Assembly: GCF_030758975.1 (NCBI RefSeq)
Contig: NZ_CP132359.1
Span: 4,313,706 to 4,339,526, forward strand
DNA from: Bosea beijingensis
Lineage (GTDB): Bacteria; Pseudomonadota; Alphaproteobacteria; Rhizobiales; Beijerinckiaceae
DNA length: 25,821 bases
Reading direction: 5' to 3'
Notes under the pieces: model-generated
Told to the model about the DNA's origin: nothing
Databases searched by the model: none
Seen by the model: only the letters and a program-made list of their open reading frames with translations
Program-made: the position numbers and the translations under genes
Shown here: one piece after another, positions 7,651-14,023 of the stretch
How positions within the stretch are numbered: the stretch's first letter is position 1
Layout: every line of letters starts with the position of its first letter

Positions 7651-7863
7651 ATGACCGAACGCTCGAAATCACGCACCCAGGCAGAGGCTGCATTCCTGAA
7701 GACGCAGACGCAATCGCTGTCGCGGAATCGCCTTCTGTCGGAGACTGAAAGCCTCAACCAGGAGCGCGACGCGAAGACGGTCCGGCTGAAGGAACAGCGG
7801 CTGCGCAAGGAGGCTGATGAGCGCGCAGGCGGCGCGACAGTCCCGTCGAAGAATCTGCCGTGA
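7651..7863 (+). CDS. Small charged helical protein, 70 aa
   Basis: ATG at 7651 with a strong AGGAGG (7637-7642). The product starts MTERSKSRTQAEAAFLKTQT and consists almost entirely of Arg, Lys, Glu, Gln and Ala in helix-forming order up to residue ~60 (LNQERDAKTVRLKEQRLRKE), probably a single long helix or coiled coil, ending in a short Pro-containing tail. It resembles short 'MT-R-SKTR-EAEA-F-KTQ' proteins found widely in Rhizobiales; some are loosely labelled as transcriptional regulators, but no DNA-binding motif is visible. It follows the 76-aa gene by 58 bases on the same strand. Confidence 0.75.
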   Translation: MTERSKSRTQAEAAFLKTQTQSLSRNRLLSETESLNQERDAKTVRLKEQRLRKEADERAGGATVPSKNLP

Positions 7864-7912
7864 AGCCGCTGAGCTCTCGACGCGGCATCGCGATCGTCGA
7901 TCGTCAGCCCTG

Positions 7913-8116
7913 CTAAGCGGCTTGGTTGTTCAACAGGCGGCGATAGTGATCGGCCTGCTGATAGAAGCGCTCGGCTTCAACTTTGTCACCGATCATTTCC
8001 GACCCGCGTGCGAGGGTGAGCGTGCGCTCGTATCTTGCCTGAAGGTTGGGCGTTCGCGGTGCCTCGGCCAGGCCACCTCGATTCTGAGGGCGCCGCGCGC
8101 GATGATGCAAATCCAT
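7913..8116 (-). CDS. Mini DUF4167-like protein, 67 aa
   Basis: The minus-strand ATG at 8116 follows AGGGGAAAAGAACC, a usable ribosome site; the longer frame to 8158 lacks one. After a basic start (MDLHHRARRPQNRG) the segment NLQARYERTLTLARGSEMIG, then DKVEAERFYQQADHYRRLL, matches the core of DUF4167, the helical repeat found at the N-terminus of much larger alphaproteobacterial proteins. Here the domain stands almost alone. Function is unknown; the helical hairpin could mediate protein or RNA contacts. It lies 13 bases downstream of the 51-aa gene on the same strand, likely as a two-gene operon. Confidence 0.78.
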   Translation of the reverse strand: MDLHHRARRPQNRGGLAEAPRTPNLQARYERTLTLARGSEMIGDKVEAERFYQQADHYRRLLNNQAA

Positions 8117-8129
8117 GGTTCTTTTCCCC

Positions 8130-8285
8130 TTAACCCAGGATCTCAGCGACGATCTCACGCAATTCAGCGCGTGAGAGACCGCCGGAAACGGGTTTGCAGA
8201 TCGGTGCAGGGAGCGGAGACAGGGGTGCCGGCGCTGCCTTGCCGATACGGTGTTCTTTTTTGGTCTTGTCGATGGTCTTGTTCAT
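8130..8285 (-). CDS. Conserved 51-aa small protein
   Basis: The minus-strand ATG at 8285 opens MNKTIDKTKKEHRIGKAA. A Pro/Ala-rich linker with one Cys (APAPLSPLPAPICKP) leads to a C-terminal helix, GLSRAELREIVAEILG. The same last 15 residues recur at the end of unrelated small Rhizobiales proteins in my recollection, which suggests a short interaction motif. The longer frame to 8399 adds residues of poor coding character. The ribosome site is weak (GGGATTC). It is probably co-transcribed with the DUF4167-like gene from a promoter in the AT-rich stretch around 8433-8460. Confidence 0.65.
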   Translation of the reverse strand: MNKTIDKTKKEHRIGKAAPAPLSPLPAPICKPVSGGLSRAELREIVAEILG

Positions 8286-8432
8286 ATGAATCCCATGGCG
8301 CGCGGCTCGGCCACGCGACGTGTCAGGCAGTCGGCACAATGCCGGCAGCGGATGCCGCAAAGCGGCGAGCGATGTCGAAAGAGAAAAGAAGTCGGGCAAA
8401 CCGCGAGTTCGCGATGCCAGCTAAGCGACTCC

Positions 8433-8460
8433 GTCGATCATTTATTATTAGTCGATCATT
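8433..8460. promoter_or_regulatory. 10-bp direct repeats in an AT-rich promoter region
   Basis: GTCGATCATT occurs at 8433-8442 and again at 8451-8460, separated by the AT-rich TATTATTA (8443-8450). On the minus strand this reads AATGATCGAC-N8-AATGATCGAC, about 150 bases before the 51-aa gene. The start-to-start distance of 18 bp is just under two helical turns, as expected for a dimeric regulator or response-regulator boxes. No regulator is identified. Confidence 0.4.
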
Positions 8461-8518
8461 GTGGCCGTTTGAGGTCCCTGCGAGGCCACATCCAGCGGGA
8501 GCGCGCCACGCGTTTCTT

Positions 8519-8779
8519 TCAAGCGACTTGATTGAACTCCGGCAACGGGCGCCCCACGACTGCCATGTAGTGATCCGTCCAGTTGGTAACGGCAAGCTCG
8601 ATCGCTATCCCGCCTTCACATTGAAGAAGGATTTTGTAGGAGAACTCGCTCGGATCGGCAGTTTCCGTATCGCAGATCAGATATCCGACCCAATGATGCT
8701 CCTGATGCGTGCCGAACTGATATTTGGCGTGCAGCCTTCGGCCACTGCGTAAAGTGACCGACCCGGTTCCGTTGAGCAT
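8519..8779 (-). CDS. Conserved 86-aa hypothetical protein
   Basis: The minus-strand ATG at 8779 follows GGAGA at a good distance. The product begins MLNGTGSVTLRSGRRLHAKY and continues with beta-rich sequence (GYLICDTETADPSEFSYKIL) and an amphipathic end, IELAVTNWTDHYMAVVGRPL. This could be a compact beta-sandwich or PilZ-like small domain, but the Arg pair of PilZ is not evident and I do not make that call. It resembles short Rhizobiales hypotheticals of the 'GTGTV-L-G' type. No signal or membrane segment is seen. It is a stand-alone minus-strand gene with about 210 bases of non-coding DNA upstream. Confidence 0.7.
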   Translation of the reverse strand: MLNGTGSVTLRSGRRLHAKYQFGTHQEHHWVGYLICDTETADPSEFSYKILLQCEGGIAIELAVTNWTDHYMAVVGRPLPEFNQVA

Positions 8780-8838
8780 GGATTGTGTCTCCGCTTGGCG
8801 GCGTGACAGGCGCCGCGACGGTCATTTCCAGAAGCGGT

Positions 8839-8949
8839 ATGGAGACAACTGTAGTTGAACAAAGCGCCCTTTCGCCGGACATCGCAAGTCACGTTTCGGG
8901 TACGAAGGAAAATCTGCAGATGCTGACCTCGATGAAAGCGATAGCGTAA
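8839..8949 (+). CDS. Possible 36-aa ORF, doubtful
   Basis: ATG at 8839 reads METTVVEQSALSPDIASHVS and ends ...LTSMKAIA before TAA. It lies in the otherwise empty gap between two minus-strand genes. The ribosome site (AGAAGCGG) is weak and I recognise no homologue. Composition is plausible for a small helical peptide, but chance is the simpler explanation. Confidence 0.15.
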   Translation: METTVVEQSALSPDIASHVSGTKENLQMLTSMKAIA

Positions 8950-8990
8950 CAGCCGAAGCTTGGTTGGCGGCCGGAACCGGGATCACGACG

Positions 8991-9233
8991 TCAGGCCCGA
9001 TTTGCGTAGGGAGGCACATCGACGAGCGTCCCGATGAGGCGGAGCAAGGCCTGTTGCTCGGGACGGTCCGACTTTCCGGAGACGAGGAAGGCTCCCAATT
9101 CGATATGCGACAGCTGCCCGCCTCCCGGACCGTTCGGTTGATGGATCACGAAGGCTGCACCGCTCGTCGGCTCCCGCCCCAGAAACCAGCAGTCACCGGT
9201 GGGGCTGCGATATAGCTCTCGCCGTTCGCTCAT
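8991..9233 (-). CDS. Conserved 80-aa hypothetical protein
   Basis: The minus-strand ATG at 9233 starts MSERRELYRSPTGDCWFLGR and continues with AFVIHQPN, GGQLSHIELGAFL and a C-terminal helix EQQALLRLIGTLVDV. This pattern (E-YRS-NGD-W-L, then SHIELGAFL and EQQ-LLRLIG) is a widespread short protein of Rhizobiales that I recognise by sequence but not by function. No membrane segment is visible; it looks like a compact alpha/beta domain. It sits alone on the minus strand between the 86-aa gene and the DUF1488 gene. Confidence 0.78.
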   Translation of the reverse strand: MSERRELYRSPTGDCWFLGREPTSGAAFVIHQPNGPGGGQLSHIELGAFLVSGKSDRPEQQALLRLIGTLVDVPPYANRA

Positions 9234-9356
9234 GATGTCGCGTGCTCCTGCGATTGACGATGGCTGGACAAATGCGAGGTCGCCACGTGAGGCAGGCCGA
9301 AGTCAATCCGCTGTCCTCGCAGGCCCTTCACGCGCGGCCAAAAGCTCCGGCCCCTG

Positions 9357-9626
9357 CTAGCGGAAGTCGCCGGCCGAGAGCCGATGATAGCCCCCGCGCT
9401 TCTTCAGATAGGCGGAGCGAGCGGCCCGCAATATGGCTGAGCGATTGAGGTCGAATGCGACGAGGAACGACCCCTCGCTTCCGTCGATGACAGCGGGGCT
9501 TAAAGTCCGCAGAACGTCGAGCTCGATCTGGAACATCACTTCCAATGACGCTTCAGAGCCCCAGAAGCTTACGCAGCCGCGGCCGGGTTCGTAACGCCGG
9601 ATCGAGTTGGGAAAGTCGAGGCTCAT
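9357..9626 (-). CDS. DUF1488 domain protein
   Basis: An 89-aa protein, the full length of a DUF1488 domain. It starts MSLDFPNSIRRYEPGRGCVS, with FWGSEASLEVMFQIELDVL in the middle and a late block LVAFDLNRSAILRAARSAYL followed by YHRLSAGDF, all matching the family pattern. DUF1488 proteins are small soluble proteins found mainly in Proteobacteria, with no established biochemical role. The ATG (9626-9624) overlaps the stop of the upstream membrane gene in a 4-bp ATGA, so translation is coupled. Confidence 0.88.
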   Translation of the reverse strand: MSLDFPNSIRRYEPGRGCVSFWGSEASLEVMFQIELDVLRTLSPAVIDGSEGSFLVAFDLNRSAILRAARSAYLKKRGGYHRLSAGDFR

Positions 9627-9922
9627 GACCTGCGCCTTGCGCCAAGACGCACCAACTCAGCCCGATAGGCATCGACATGGCGCCGCTTCCGCTTCTTTTG
9701 CAGCCAGATGCCAACGGGAAATGCGATCAGCGAGCCAACAACAATCAACGACAAATGGGGGATCAGAGGCACGTCATAAAACCTGCCCGCTCCCCACATG
9801 CCGACGCTGAAGAGCGCCATGCCGATCATTCCATAGGTCAGCGCCGACGCCTCCGGCGCCGGGGCACAGCCAGCGGCTGCAAACCGAGCCTTTTCCAGAT
9901 GCGGTTCCATGGGAGGCATCAT
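9623..9922 (-). CDS. Two-helix membrane protein, 99 aa
   Basis: The chosen start is the ATG at 9922; a second ATG follows at 9919. The long upstream extension of the frame is Arg/Ser-rich and runs against another gene, so it is rejected. After a soluble start there are two hydrophobic segments, residues ~31-48 (GMIGMALFSVGMWGAGRF) and ~54-74 (IPHLSLIVVGSLIAFPVGIW), then a strongly basic tail (QKKRKRRH and RLGARRRS), which predicts a cytoplasmic C-terminus. Function unknown. It overlaps its upstream neighbour (41 aa) and downstream neighbour (DUF1488) by 4 bp each, forming a compact three-gene unit. Confidence 0.72.
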   Translation of the reverse strand: MMPPMEPHLEKARFAAAGCAPAPEASALTYGMIGMALFSVGMWGAGRFYDVPLIPHLSLIVVGSLIAFPVGIWLQKKRKRRHVDAYRAELVRLGARRRS

Positions 9923-10044
9923 TTCAGCACGAGTGCGAAGGCCAGTGCGAACGCGGCGATGAGGCCACCATGCGCGAACCAAACCAGATAGCGATCTGCG
10001 GCCCAAACGCGATAAATGAACCACTGCCCGGAAATATTTGTCAT
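9919..10044 (-). CDS. 41-aa single-pass membrane protein
   Basis: The minus-strand ATG at 10044 follows GGAG at 8-nt spacing. The product begins MTNISGQWFIYRVWAADRYL and then forms one hydrophobic helix ending in Lys (GLIAAFALAFALVLK). The aromatic, basic N-terminus and short length recall small membrane subunits, but the conserved His of light-harvesting polypeptides is not in the helix, so I do not call it that. Its stop overlaps the next ATG by four bases (9919-9922), which argues strongly that this tiny gene is real and the first of the coupled trio with the 99-aa and DUF1488 genes. Confidence 0.7.
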   Translation of the reverse strand: MTNISGQWFIYRVWAADRYLVWFAHGGLIAAFALAFALVLK

Positions 10045-10343
10045 GGCTGGGCTCCGTTTGGCCCAGATCGGGGCGCTTCGCGCAAATGCTCTGAAGTAAA
10101 ATCCCGATGCGTTTCGAGACTGCCTTAAAATGGTGCGCGCAGGATAATCTTGCAAGGCAAGGAGCAATTATTTCCATTCTGACGATCACAAACGCATTCA
10201 ACGAACGATAGATCGATACCCTGATCGAACGCCTCTCACCTGATACCTCGGTTTCTCGCGCGGGCCGCCTTAGCTTTTGATATTGCCGGCGAGCTCCGCC
10301 TTCATAAAATCCCCGGCGAAAGAAACCCCTCGGAGGAAGGAGC
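10045..10343. promoter_or_regulatory. Divergent intergenic region (299 bp)
   Basis: This lies between the minus-strand membrane/DUF1488 trio and the plus-strand 73-aa gene, so promoters for both must be here. It is more AT-rich than the flanks (for example around 10127-10210). I looked by eye for the alphaproteobacterial general-stress (EcfG) pattern GGAAC-N16-18-CGTT on both strands and found none. Short repeats of CGAACG occur near 10200-10235 without clear symmetry. Confidence 0.35.
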
Positions 10344-10565
10344 ATGCCGTTCTCGTCATTGAGTGATCCAGTTGACCTCGCCCGGGCGCAGGCAGCCCTG
10401 GAGGCCGCGTGGAACGAAGTCAGATCGACCATTCCTGATGCGTTCGATGAGCGAGAGCGAACCAGGCTGGCATATATCGTGGCTGCGCTGGTGGCGATCG
10501 CCGAAGATGAAGATGACCTGGCACGGCGGGCCATCGAGCGATACCGACAATCTGCCGTTGCCTGA
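10344..10565 (+). CDS. Conserved 73-aa helical protein
   Basis: ATG at 10344 follows the strong purine run CGGAGGAAGGAGC. The product is helical throughout: DLARAQAALEAAWNEVRSTI, ERERTRLAYIVAALVAIAED and DLARRAIERYRQ. The same pattern (DLARAQAALEAAWNE, ERERTRLAYIVA) is a recurring short protein in Rhizobiales whose function I do not know. It has no membrane segment despite the hydrophobic middle, which looks like a buried helix. It is transcribed away from the membrane/DUF1488 trio across a 299-bp divergent gap. Confidence 0.8.
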   Translation: MPFSSLSDPVDLARAQAALEAAWNEVRSTIPDAFDERERTRLAYIVAALVAIAEDEDDLARRAIERYRQSAVA

Positions 10566-10570
10566 AGGCG

Positions 10571-10738
10571 ATGCGGCCTTTCGTGGAGCCCCGCCCATTG
10601 GAGGCACGAGCCTTGCTGGCGCGCGCGAAGAGCTTCGCCAGATTATCGGAGAGATATCGGGATGAGGGCCGGCTGTCCGTGACGACCACAGTTCACGCAG
10701 CGGGCGCTATCGCATACGCCCGAAACACGGCCCCATAG
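10571..10738 (+). CDS. Possible 55-aa ORF downstream of the 73-aa gene
   Basis: ATG at 10571, five bases after the preceding stop, begins MRPFVEPRPLEARALLARAK and continues FARLSERYRDEGRLS before a less convincing end. The first 40 residues have an amphipathic, Arg/Ala/Leu-rich helical pattern like its small neighbours. The last 15 codons overlap the 3' end of the opposite-strand trhA gene. GAAGG lies very close to the ATG, a poor spacing, so this is uncertain. Confidence 0.25.
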   Translation: MRPFVEPRPLEARALLARAKSFARLSERYRDEGRLSVTTTVHAAGAIAYARNTAP

Positions 10739-11370
10739 AAGCAGCCGGAAGCCACCAGAACGAAACCGTGCCAGATCGCATTCTGGAACGGCAGGCTTTC
10801 CCAGATATGGAAGATGACGCCGATCGAATAGAGGATGCCGCCTGCGACGATCAGCCAGAGGGTCATCGCGGGCAGGAGGCTGACGCTCTCCCAGATCAGG
10901 AGCCCGCTCCAGCCGATCAGGAGATAGAGCGCAATCGACAGCCGGTCGAACCGGCCGGGCAAAGCCACTTTGATCGTGACGCCGGCAGCGGCCGCGAGCC
11001 ACACGATGACGAGCAGAACCTGGGCGAAAATGCTGGCGCTCAGCTTCATCAGGAACGGGGTGTAGGTGCCGGCGATCAGCACGTAGATCGCCGAATGGTC
11101 GAACCGCCTGATGAACCATTTGCGCGGTGAGATCGGCCACATGTTGTAGGTGGCCGAGACGATCAGAACGGCGAGCAGCGCGGCGCCATAGATCGAAACG
11201 GGCAGCAGGTCGAACAGCGGGGCGCTGTTCGCGACCTGGACGATCAACGTCGCAACGGCAGCCAACCCAAGGGCGACGCCAAGGACATGGATCACGCCGT
11301 CAGCCCAGAGCTCGGCGCGCCTGAAGACGAAGCGTCCTACGACGGGAACGTTCACGGCGATTCCTGACAT
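10693..11370 (-). CDS. trhA: TrhA/hemolysin III (PAQR) family membrane protein
   Basis: 225 aa with about seven hydrophobic helices. Family motifs: an Arg/Glu-containing start before TM1, SATYNMWPISPRKW (72-85), RRFDHSAIYVLIAGTYTPF (88-106) and the last-helix block LPFQNAIWHGFVLV (193-206). TrhA proteins maintain membrane fluidity or energetics; the older name hemolysin III is misleading. In PAQR proteins zinc is held by a His of the S-x3-H motif and by H-x3-H in the last helix. Here these positions read N76, N197 and H201, so two of three ligands are Asn. I recall similar alphaproteobacterial sequences, so this is probably a subgroup trait rather than decay. The start at 11370 lacks a strong ribosome site. 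Confidence 0.88.
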   Translation of the reverse strand: MSGIAVNVPVVGRFVFRRAELWADGVIHVLGVALGLAAVATLIVQVANSAPLFDLLPVSIYGAALLAVLIVSATYNMWPISPRKWFIRRFDHSAIYVLIAGTYTPFLMKLSASIFAQVLLVIVWLAAAAGVTIKVALPGRFDRLSIALYLLIGWSGLLIWESVSLLPAMTLWLIVAGGILYSIGVIFHIWESLPFQNAIWHGFVLVASGCFYGAVFRAYAIAPAA

Positions 11371-11665
11371 GCTTGCGGCTGGAGTTAGTTTGGCACCTAC
11401 CGTGAGCCCGTGTCATCTCAATGTCGGCCTGCGAGAGCGCGTTCTCCCGGATGTCCGCGGCGATGGATCTGAAGAAGAAGTAGAACGTCTTTGAGACCGG
11501 CATCAGTGGGAGTAATTCGCCGAAGCCCACCCGAATGTCTGCTTGCGGGCCGACACTCGATGTCCGCAATTGTGAAGGGTTTCGGATGCCGGCCCGTGCG
11601 AGCTGGGATGGTCTGGAGACGAGCCGAAAACGACAAGGCAATCGCCGGCTGAGGTCTAAACAAAC
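11371..11665. other. Intergenic stretch with no supported gene
   Basis: Together with the terminators that follow, this makes a gap of about 390 bases. Short frames exist on both strands but none has a ribosome site or a recognisable sequence. It separates the small-protein region from the sugar island. The trhA promoter should lie in its first ~100 bases. Confidence 0.4.
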
Positions 11666-11715
11666 AAGCCCGGAACCCATTCTCGGTGGCGGCACCGTCG
11701 ATGGGTTCCGGGCTT
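11666..11715. terminator. Strong bidirectional intrinsic terminator (15-bp stem)
   Basis: AAGCCCGGAACCCAT (11666-11680) is perfectly complementary to ATGGGTTCCGGGCTT (11701-11715). The 20-nt loop itself holds a small CGGTG/CACCG stem. A T-rich run (TTCTTT) follows on the plus strand, and TTGTTTGTTT follows on the minus strand, so it can stop transcription both ways. Its main use is probably to end the minus-strand nagB-nagA-binding protein transcript, whose last gene stops at 11761. Confidence 0.8.
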
Positions 11716-11719
11716 TTCT

Positions 11720-11745
11720 TTCGCTCCGCCGCTGGGCGGAGCGAA
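11720..11745. terminator. Second hairpin of the terminator pair
   Basis: TCGCTCCGCC (11721-11730), tetraloop GCTG and GGCGGAGCGA (11735-11744) pair perfectly, extended by one more T-A pair. It lies 16 bases past the binding-protein stop on the minus strand and just before the larger terminator hairpin, acting as a pause or backup hairpin. Confidence 0.6.
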
Positions 11746-11760
11746 GATAGGCAATATCGA

Positions 11761-12954
11761 TCAGCGCTTGCGCTTGGCGCCGACCAGCTCGTCCCATTTG
11801 CGGAAGGCGACGACCATCTTGTCGGGCTTCAGCGGCAGTTCGATCGGGTTCTTGGCGATGAGGTCGGCATATTCCGTCCGGCCGAACTCCGCGATCACCT
11901 CCTGGCTGCGCTTCGGCGCTAGCGAGAGCGGCACGTCCTTCACCGCCGGGCCCGGGTAGAGATAGCCCTCGTCATAGGAATAGGCCTGCATCTTCGGCGT
12001 CAGCACATGCGCCATGATGTCGAGCACGACGGCGAGGCGATCGTTCGGGATACCCTTCGGCACGCACATGAAGAAGGCGTCCGAGACCCAGTGGAAGCCT
12101 TTCAGCGTCTGGATCTTCGCTTCCTTCGGCACGATGCCGAGCGCGCGCGGGTTGATGTCCCAGCCCGTTGTCGAGATGATGATGTCGCGCGAGCCGTCGC
12201 CGAACTCCTTCATCGTCGCGCCGGTGCCGGCCGGATAGTACTCGATGTACTCGCCGATCTCCTGCAGATAGGCCCAGGTCTTGTCCCAGCCGTTGACCGG
12301 GTCCTGCGGGTCCTTGTCGCCGAGGATATAGGGCAGGCCCATCATGAAGGTGCGACCCGGGCCGGAATTGGTCGGGCGCGCATACATGAACTTGTTGGGG
12401 TTGGCCTTGGCCCAGGCGAGCAGTTCCTCGGCCGTGGTCGGCACCTGCTTGACGCGATCCGGCATGTATTCGAGCAGCGGGCCGGACGGATAGTAATTCA
12501 CCACCGTGCCGAAGCCTGCGCCCTGCACCTTGTGCAGGTTCAGCGCCGCCGGCTCGTAATTCTGCTCGATATTCGGGAATTTCTCGGCGAAATCCGGGAA
12601 GATCTTGAGCCAGAGATTCTGCTCGAGGCCGGCCGCGAGCCCGTCCGAGCCGGTCAGGACGAGGTCGAGATCGGAGCGGCCGGCATCCTGCTGCGCCTTG
12701 ATCTTGCTCGCCAGTTCCGGCGCCGGCGCCTTCACATAGGTGATGCGCGAGACCAGCTTGGGATTGTTCGTGCGGTAGTCGTCGAAAGCCTGCTGCATCA
12801 GGGCGAGCGCCCCGCCGACATCGATGATGTTGATGCCGACCGGGGCCGACGGCAGGGCCGGCACGGCGGCAAGAGCACCGCTGCCGCCCAAGGTCAGCGC
12901 GCCGAGCCCGCCTAGGACGGTGCGGCGATCCACGCCTTTCGAAAATTCACTCAT
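11761..12954 (-). CDS. Tat-type extracellular solute-binding protein (orphan SBP 1)
   Basis: 397 aa. A Tat-like signal (VDRRTVLGGLGALTLGG, twin Arg 10-11, then ALAA) precedes a family-1-type periplasmic binding protein: INIIDVGGALALMQQAFDDY, DLDLVLTGSDGLAAGL, NYYPSGPLLEY, ARPTNSGPGRTFMMGLPYIL and GTGATMKEFGDGSRD. It would bind a small solute in the periplasm for an ABC importer. The ligand is unknown; location next to nagA/nagB suggests an amino sugar or derivative. ATG at 12954 follows GGGGAG. It is the last gene of the minus-strand unit nagB-nagA-SBP and is followed by paired terminators. No permease or ATPase of matching type is adjacent. It is clearly paralogous to the protein at 16219-17394. 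Confidence 0.9.
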   Translation of the reverse strand: MSEFSKGVDRRTVLGGLGALTLGGSGALAAVPALPSAPVGINIIDVGGALALMQQAFDDYRTNNPKLVSRITYVKAPAPELASKIKAQQDAGRSDLDLVLTGSDGLAAGLEQNLWLKIFPDFAEKFPNIEQNYEPAALNLHKVQGAGFGTVVNYYPSGPLLEYMPDRVKQVPTTAEELLAWAKANPNKFMYARPTNSGPGRTFMMGLPYILGDKDPQDPVNGWDKTWAYLQEIGEYIEYYPAGTGATMKEFGDGSRDIIISTTGWDINPRALGIVPKEAKIQTLKGFHWVSDAFFMCVPKGIPNDRLAVVLDIMAHVLTPKMQAYSYDEGYLYPGPAVKDVPLSLAPKRSQEVIAEFGRTEYADLIAKNPIELPLKPDKMVVAFRKWDELVGAKRKR

Positions 12955-12986
12955 GCTTCTCCCCTTTTCGTTGGTTGATGACGTCT

Positions 12987-14021
12987 TCAGGCAGCCGCCT
13001 CGGCGGCGAAGTCACGGCGCTCGTCGCCGACGCGCACGCTCCGAACCCGGAGTTCCGGCGACCAGTCGATCGCGCTCTCCGGCAAGTTGATGCCCGCCCC
13101 GGCGAGCGCATCGGCGATGCAGGCCAACGCATGGCTCGAGGCCATGGCGACCGCCTCGTCCGGCGTCACGATGCCCCAGGCGACGACATTGCGGACGGCG
13201 TCGTCGAGCTTGAGTGCCGAACCCGCCAGCGAGCCGCCGTTCACCTGATGCACCGAGCCGTCGATGGAAAGCTCAACTGGCATCCCGGCGAAGCTGTAAC
13301 GGCCGGGCACCGCGCCCGCCGCGACCACCGCATCGGTCACGAGGATCGAGCGCTCGAAACCTTTGGCCCGGATCAGGCTCTTCAGCGCTTTCGGAGGCAG
13401 ATGGATGCCGTCGGCGATGAAGCCCGCCATCAACCGGTCCTCGCCGAGCTGCGCGAACAGCGAATTCGACAGCTTGGGCAAATCCTGCGGCAGGCCATTG
13501 CCGAGATGGGTCGAGAGCGTCACCCCTGCATCGGCCGCCGCCGCGACGATCTCGAAATCGACGGCGGAATGGCCGATGGCTACGACCTTGCCCATGCGGG
13601 CGAGCTGGCCGGCGAGCGTGATGCCGCCCGCGATCTCCGGCGCCAGCGTCACCATCAGGATCGGCCGCGACAACAGCCCTTCGAGATGTGCGATGAGGTC
13701 GGGGGTGGCCGCCGTCATCGCTTCCGGCGGATGGCAGCCGCAATAGCCGGCGGCCGGATTCAGGAACGGGCCTTCGAGATGGTAGCCCGGGCACATCAAG
13801 GGCCCGAGCCGGCTGCCGTTCACCGCCGCGTCGAGCGCGCGAAAGCGCTCCTCCAGCTCATGCGGATGGGCGGTGATGATGGTCGGCAGGCAGGTGGTGA
13901 CACCCGTCGCCAGCATCGCCTCCAGCGCCCGGTCGAGTTCGGCCGCGGTGACCGTGCCGGAATTGAAATCCAACCCGGCAAAGCCGTTGACCTGGAGATC
14001 GATGAGACCGGGCGTCCGCAT
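12987..14021 (-). CDS. nagA: N-acetylglucosamine-6-phosphate deacetylase-like amidohydrolase
   Basis: 344 aa. NagA removes the acetyl group from GlcNAc-6-phosphate, giving glucosamine-6-phosphate for NagB. Metal and active-site motifs are present: HLEGPF (81-86, E83), GHSAVD (from 150, H151), STHLGN (from 170, H172), ADGIHLP (H207) and LVTDAVVAAG with the catalytic D230. The GlcNAc6P enzymes usually read THLFNAM where this one has THLGNGL, so the substrate may be a relative of GlcNAc6P. The protein starts directly at TPGLIDLQVNG, lacking the ~50-residue N-terminal beta-sandwich segment of typical 380-aa NagA; only two bases separate it from the nagB stop, and no better upstream start is visible. 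It is cytoplasmic and in an operon with nagB. Confidence 0.85.
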   Translation of the reverse strand: MRTPGLIDLQVNGFAGLDFNSGTVTAAELDRALEAMLATGVTTCLPTIITAHPHELEERFRALDAAVNGSRLGPLMCPGYHLEGPFLNPAAGYCGCHPPEAMTAATPDLIAHLEGLLSRPILMVTLAPEIAGGITLAGQLARMGKVVAIGHSAVDFEIVAAAADAGVTLSTHLGNGLPQDLPKLSNSLFAQLGEDRLMAGFIADGIHLPPKALKSLIRAKGFERSILVTDAVVAAGAVPGRYSFAGMPVELSIDGSVHQVNGGSLAGSALKLDDAVRNVVAWGIVTPDEAVAMASSHALACIADALAGAGINLPESAIDWSPELRVRSVRVGDERRDFAAEAAA

Positions 14022-14023
14022 GG

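Noticed and set aside
8433..8460. CRISPR-like repeat
   Set aside because: Only two 10-bp copies with an 8-bp spacer, no array and no cas genes.
9919..10044. 41-aa protein as a light-harvesting alpha/beta polypeptide
   Set aside because: Length and a single helix fit, but the helix lacks the bacteriochlorophyll-binding His at the expected place and no photosynthesis genes are nearby.
7300..10400. General stress (EcfG) promoters in front of the small genes
   Set aside because: Scanning by eye for GGAAC-N16-18-CGTT on both strands upstream of each gene found no match; a motif search could still find weaker sites.
9623..10534. 303-aa extension of the 99-aa membrane protein
   Set aside because: The added N-terminal part is Ser/Arg-rich, opposes the 73-aa gene and overlaps the 41-aa gene; the ATGA junction at 9919-9922 supports the short form.
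11371..11665. Degenerate gene or transposase remnant in the gap
   Set aside because: Short frames on both strands show no motif, ribosome site or consistent composition.
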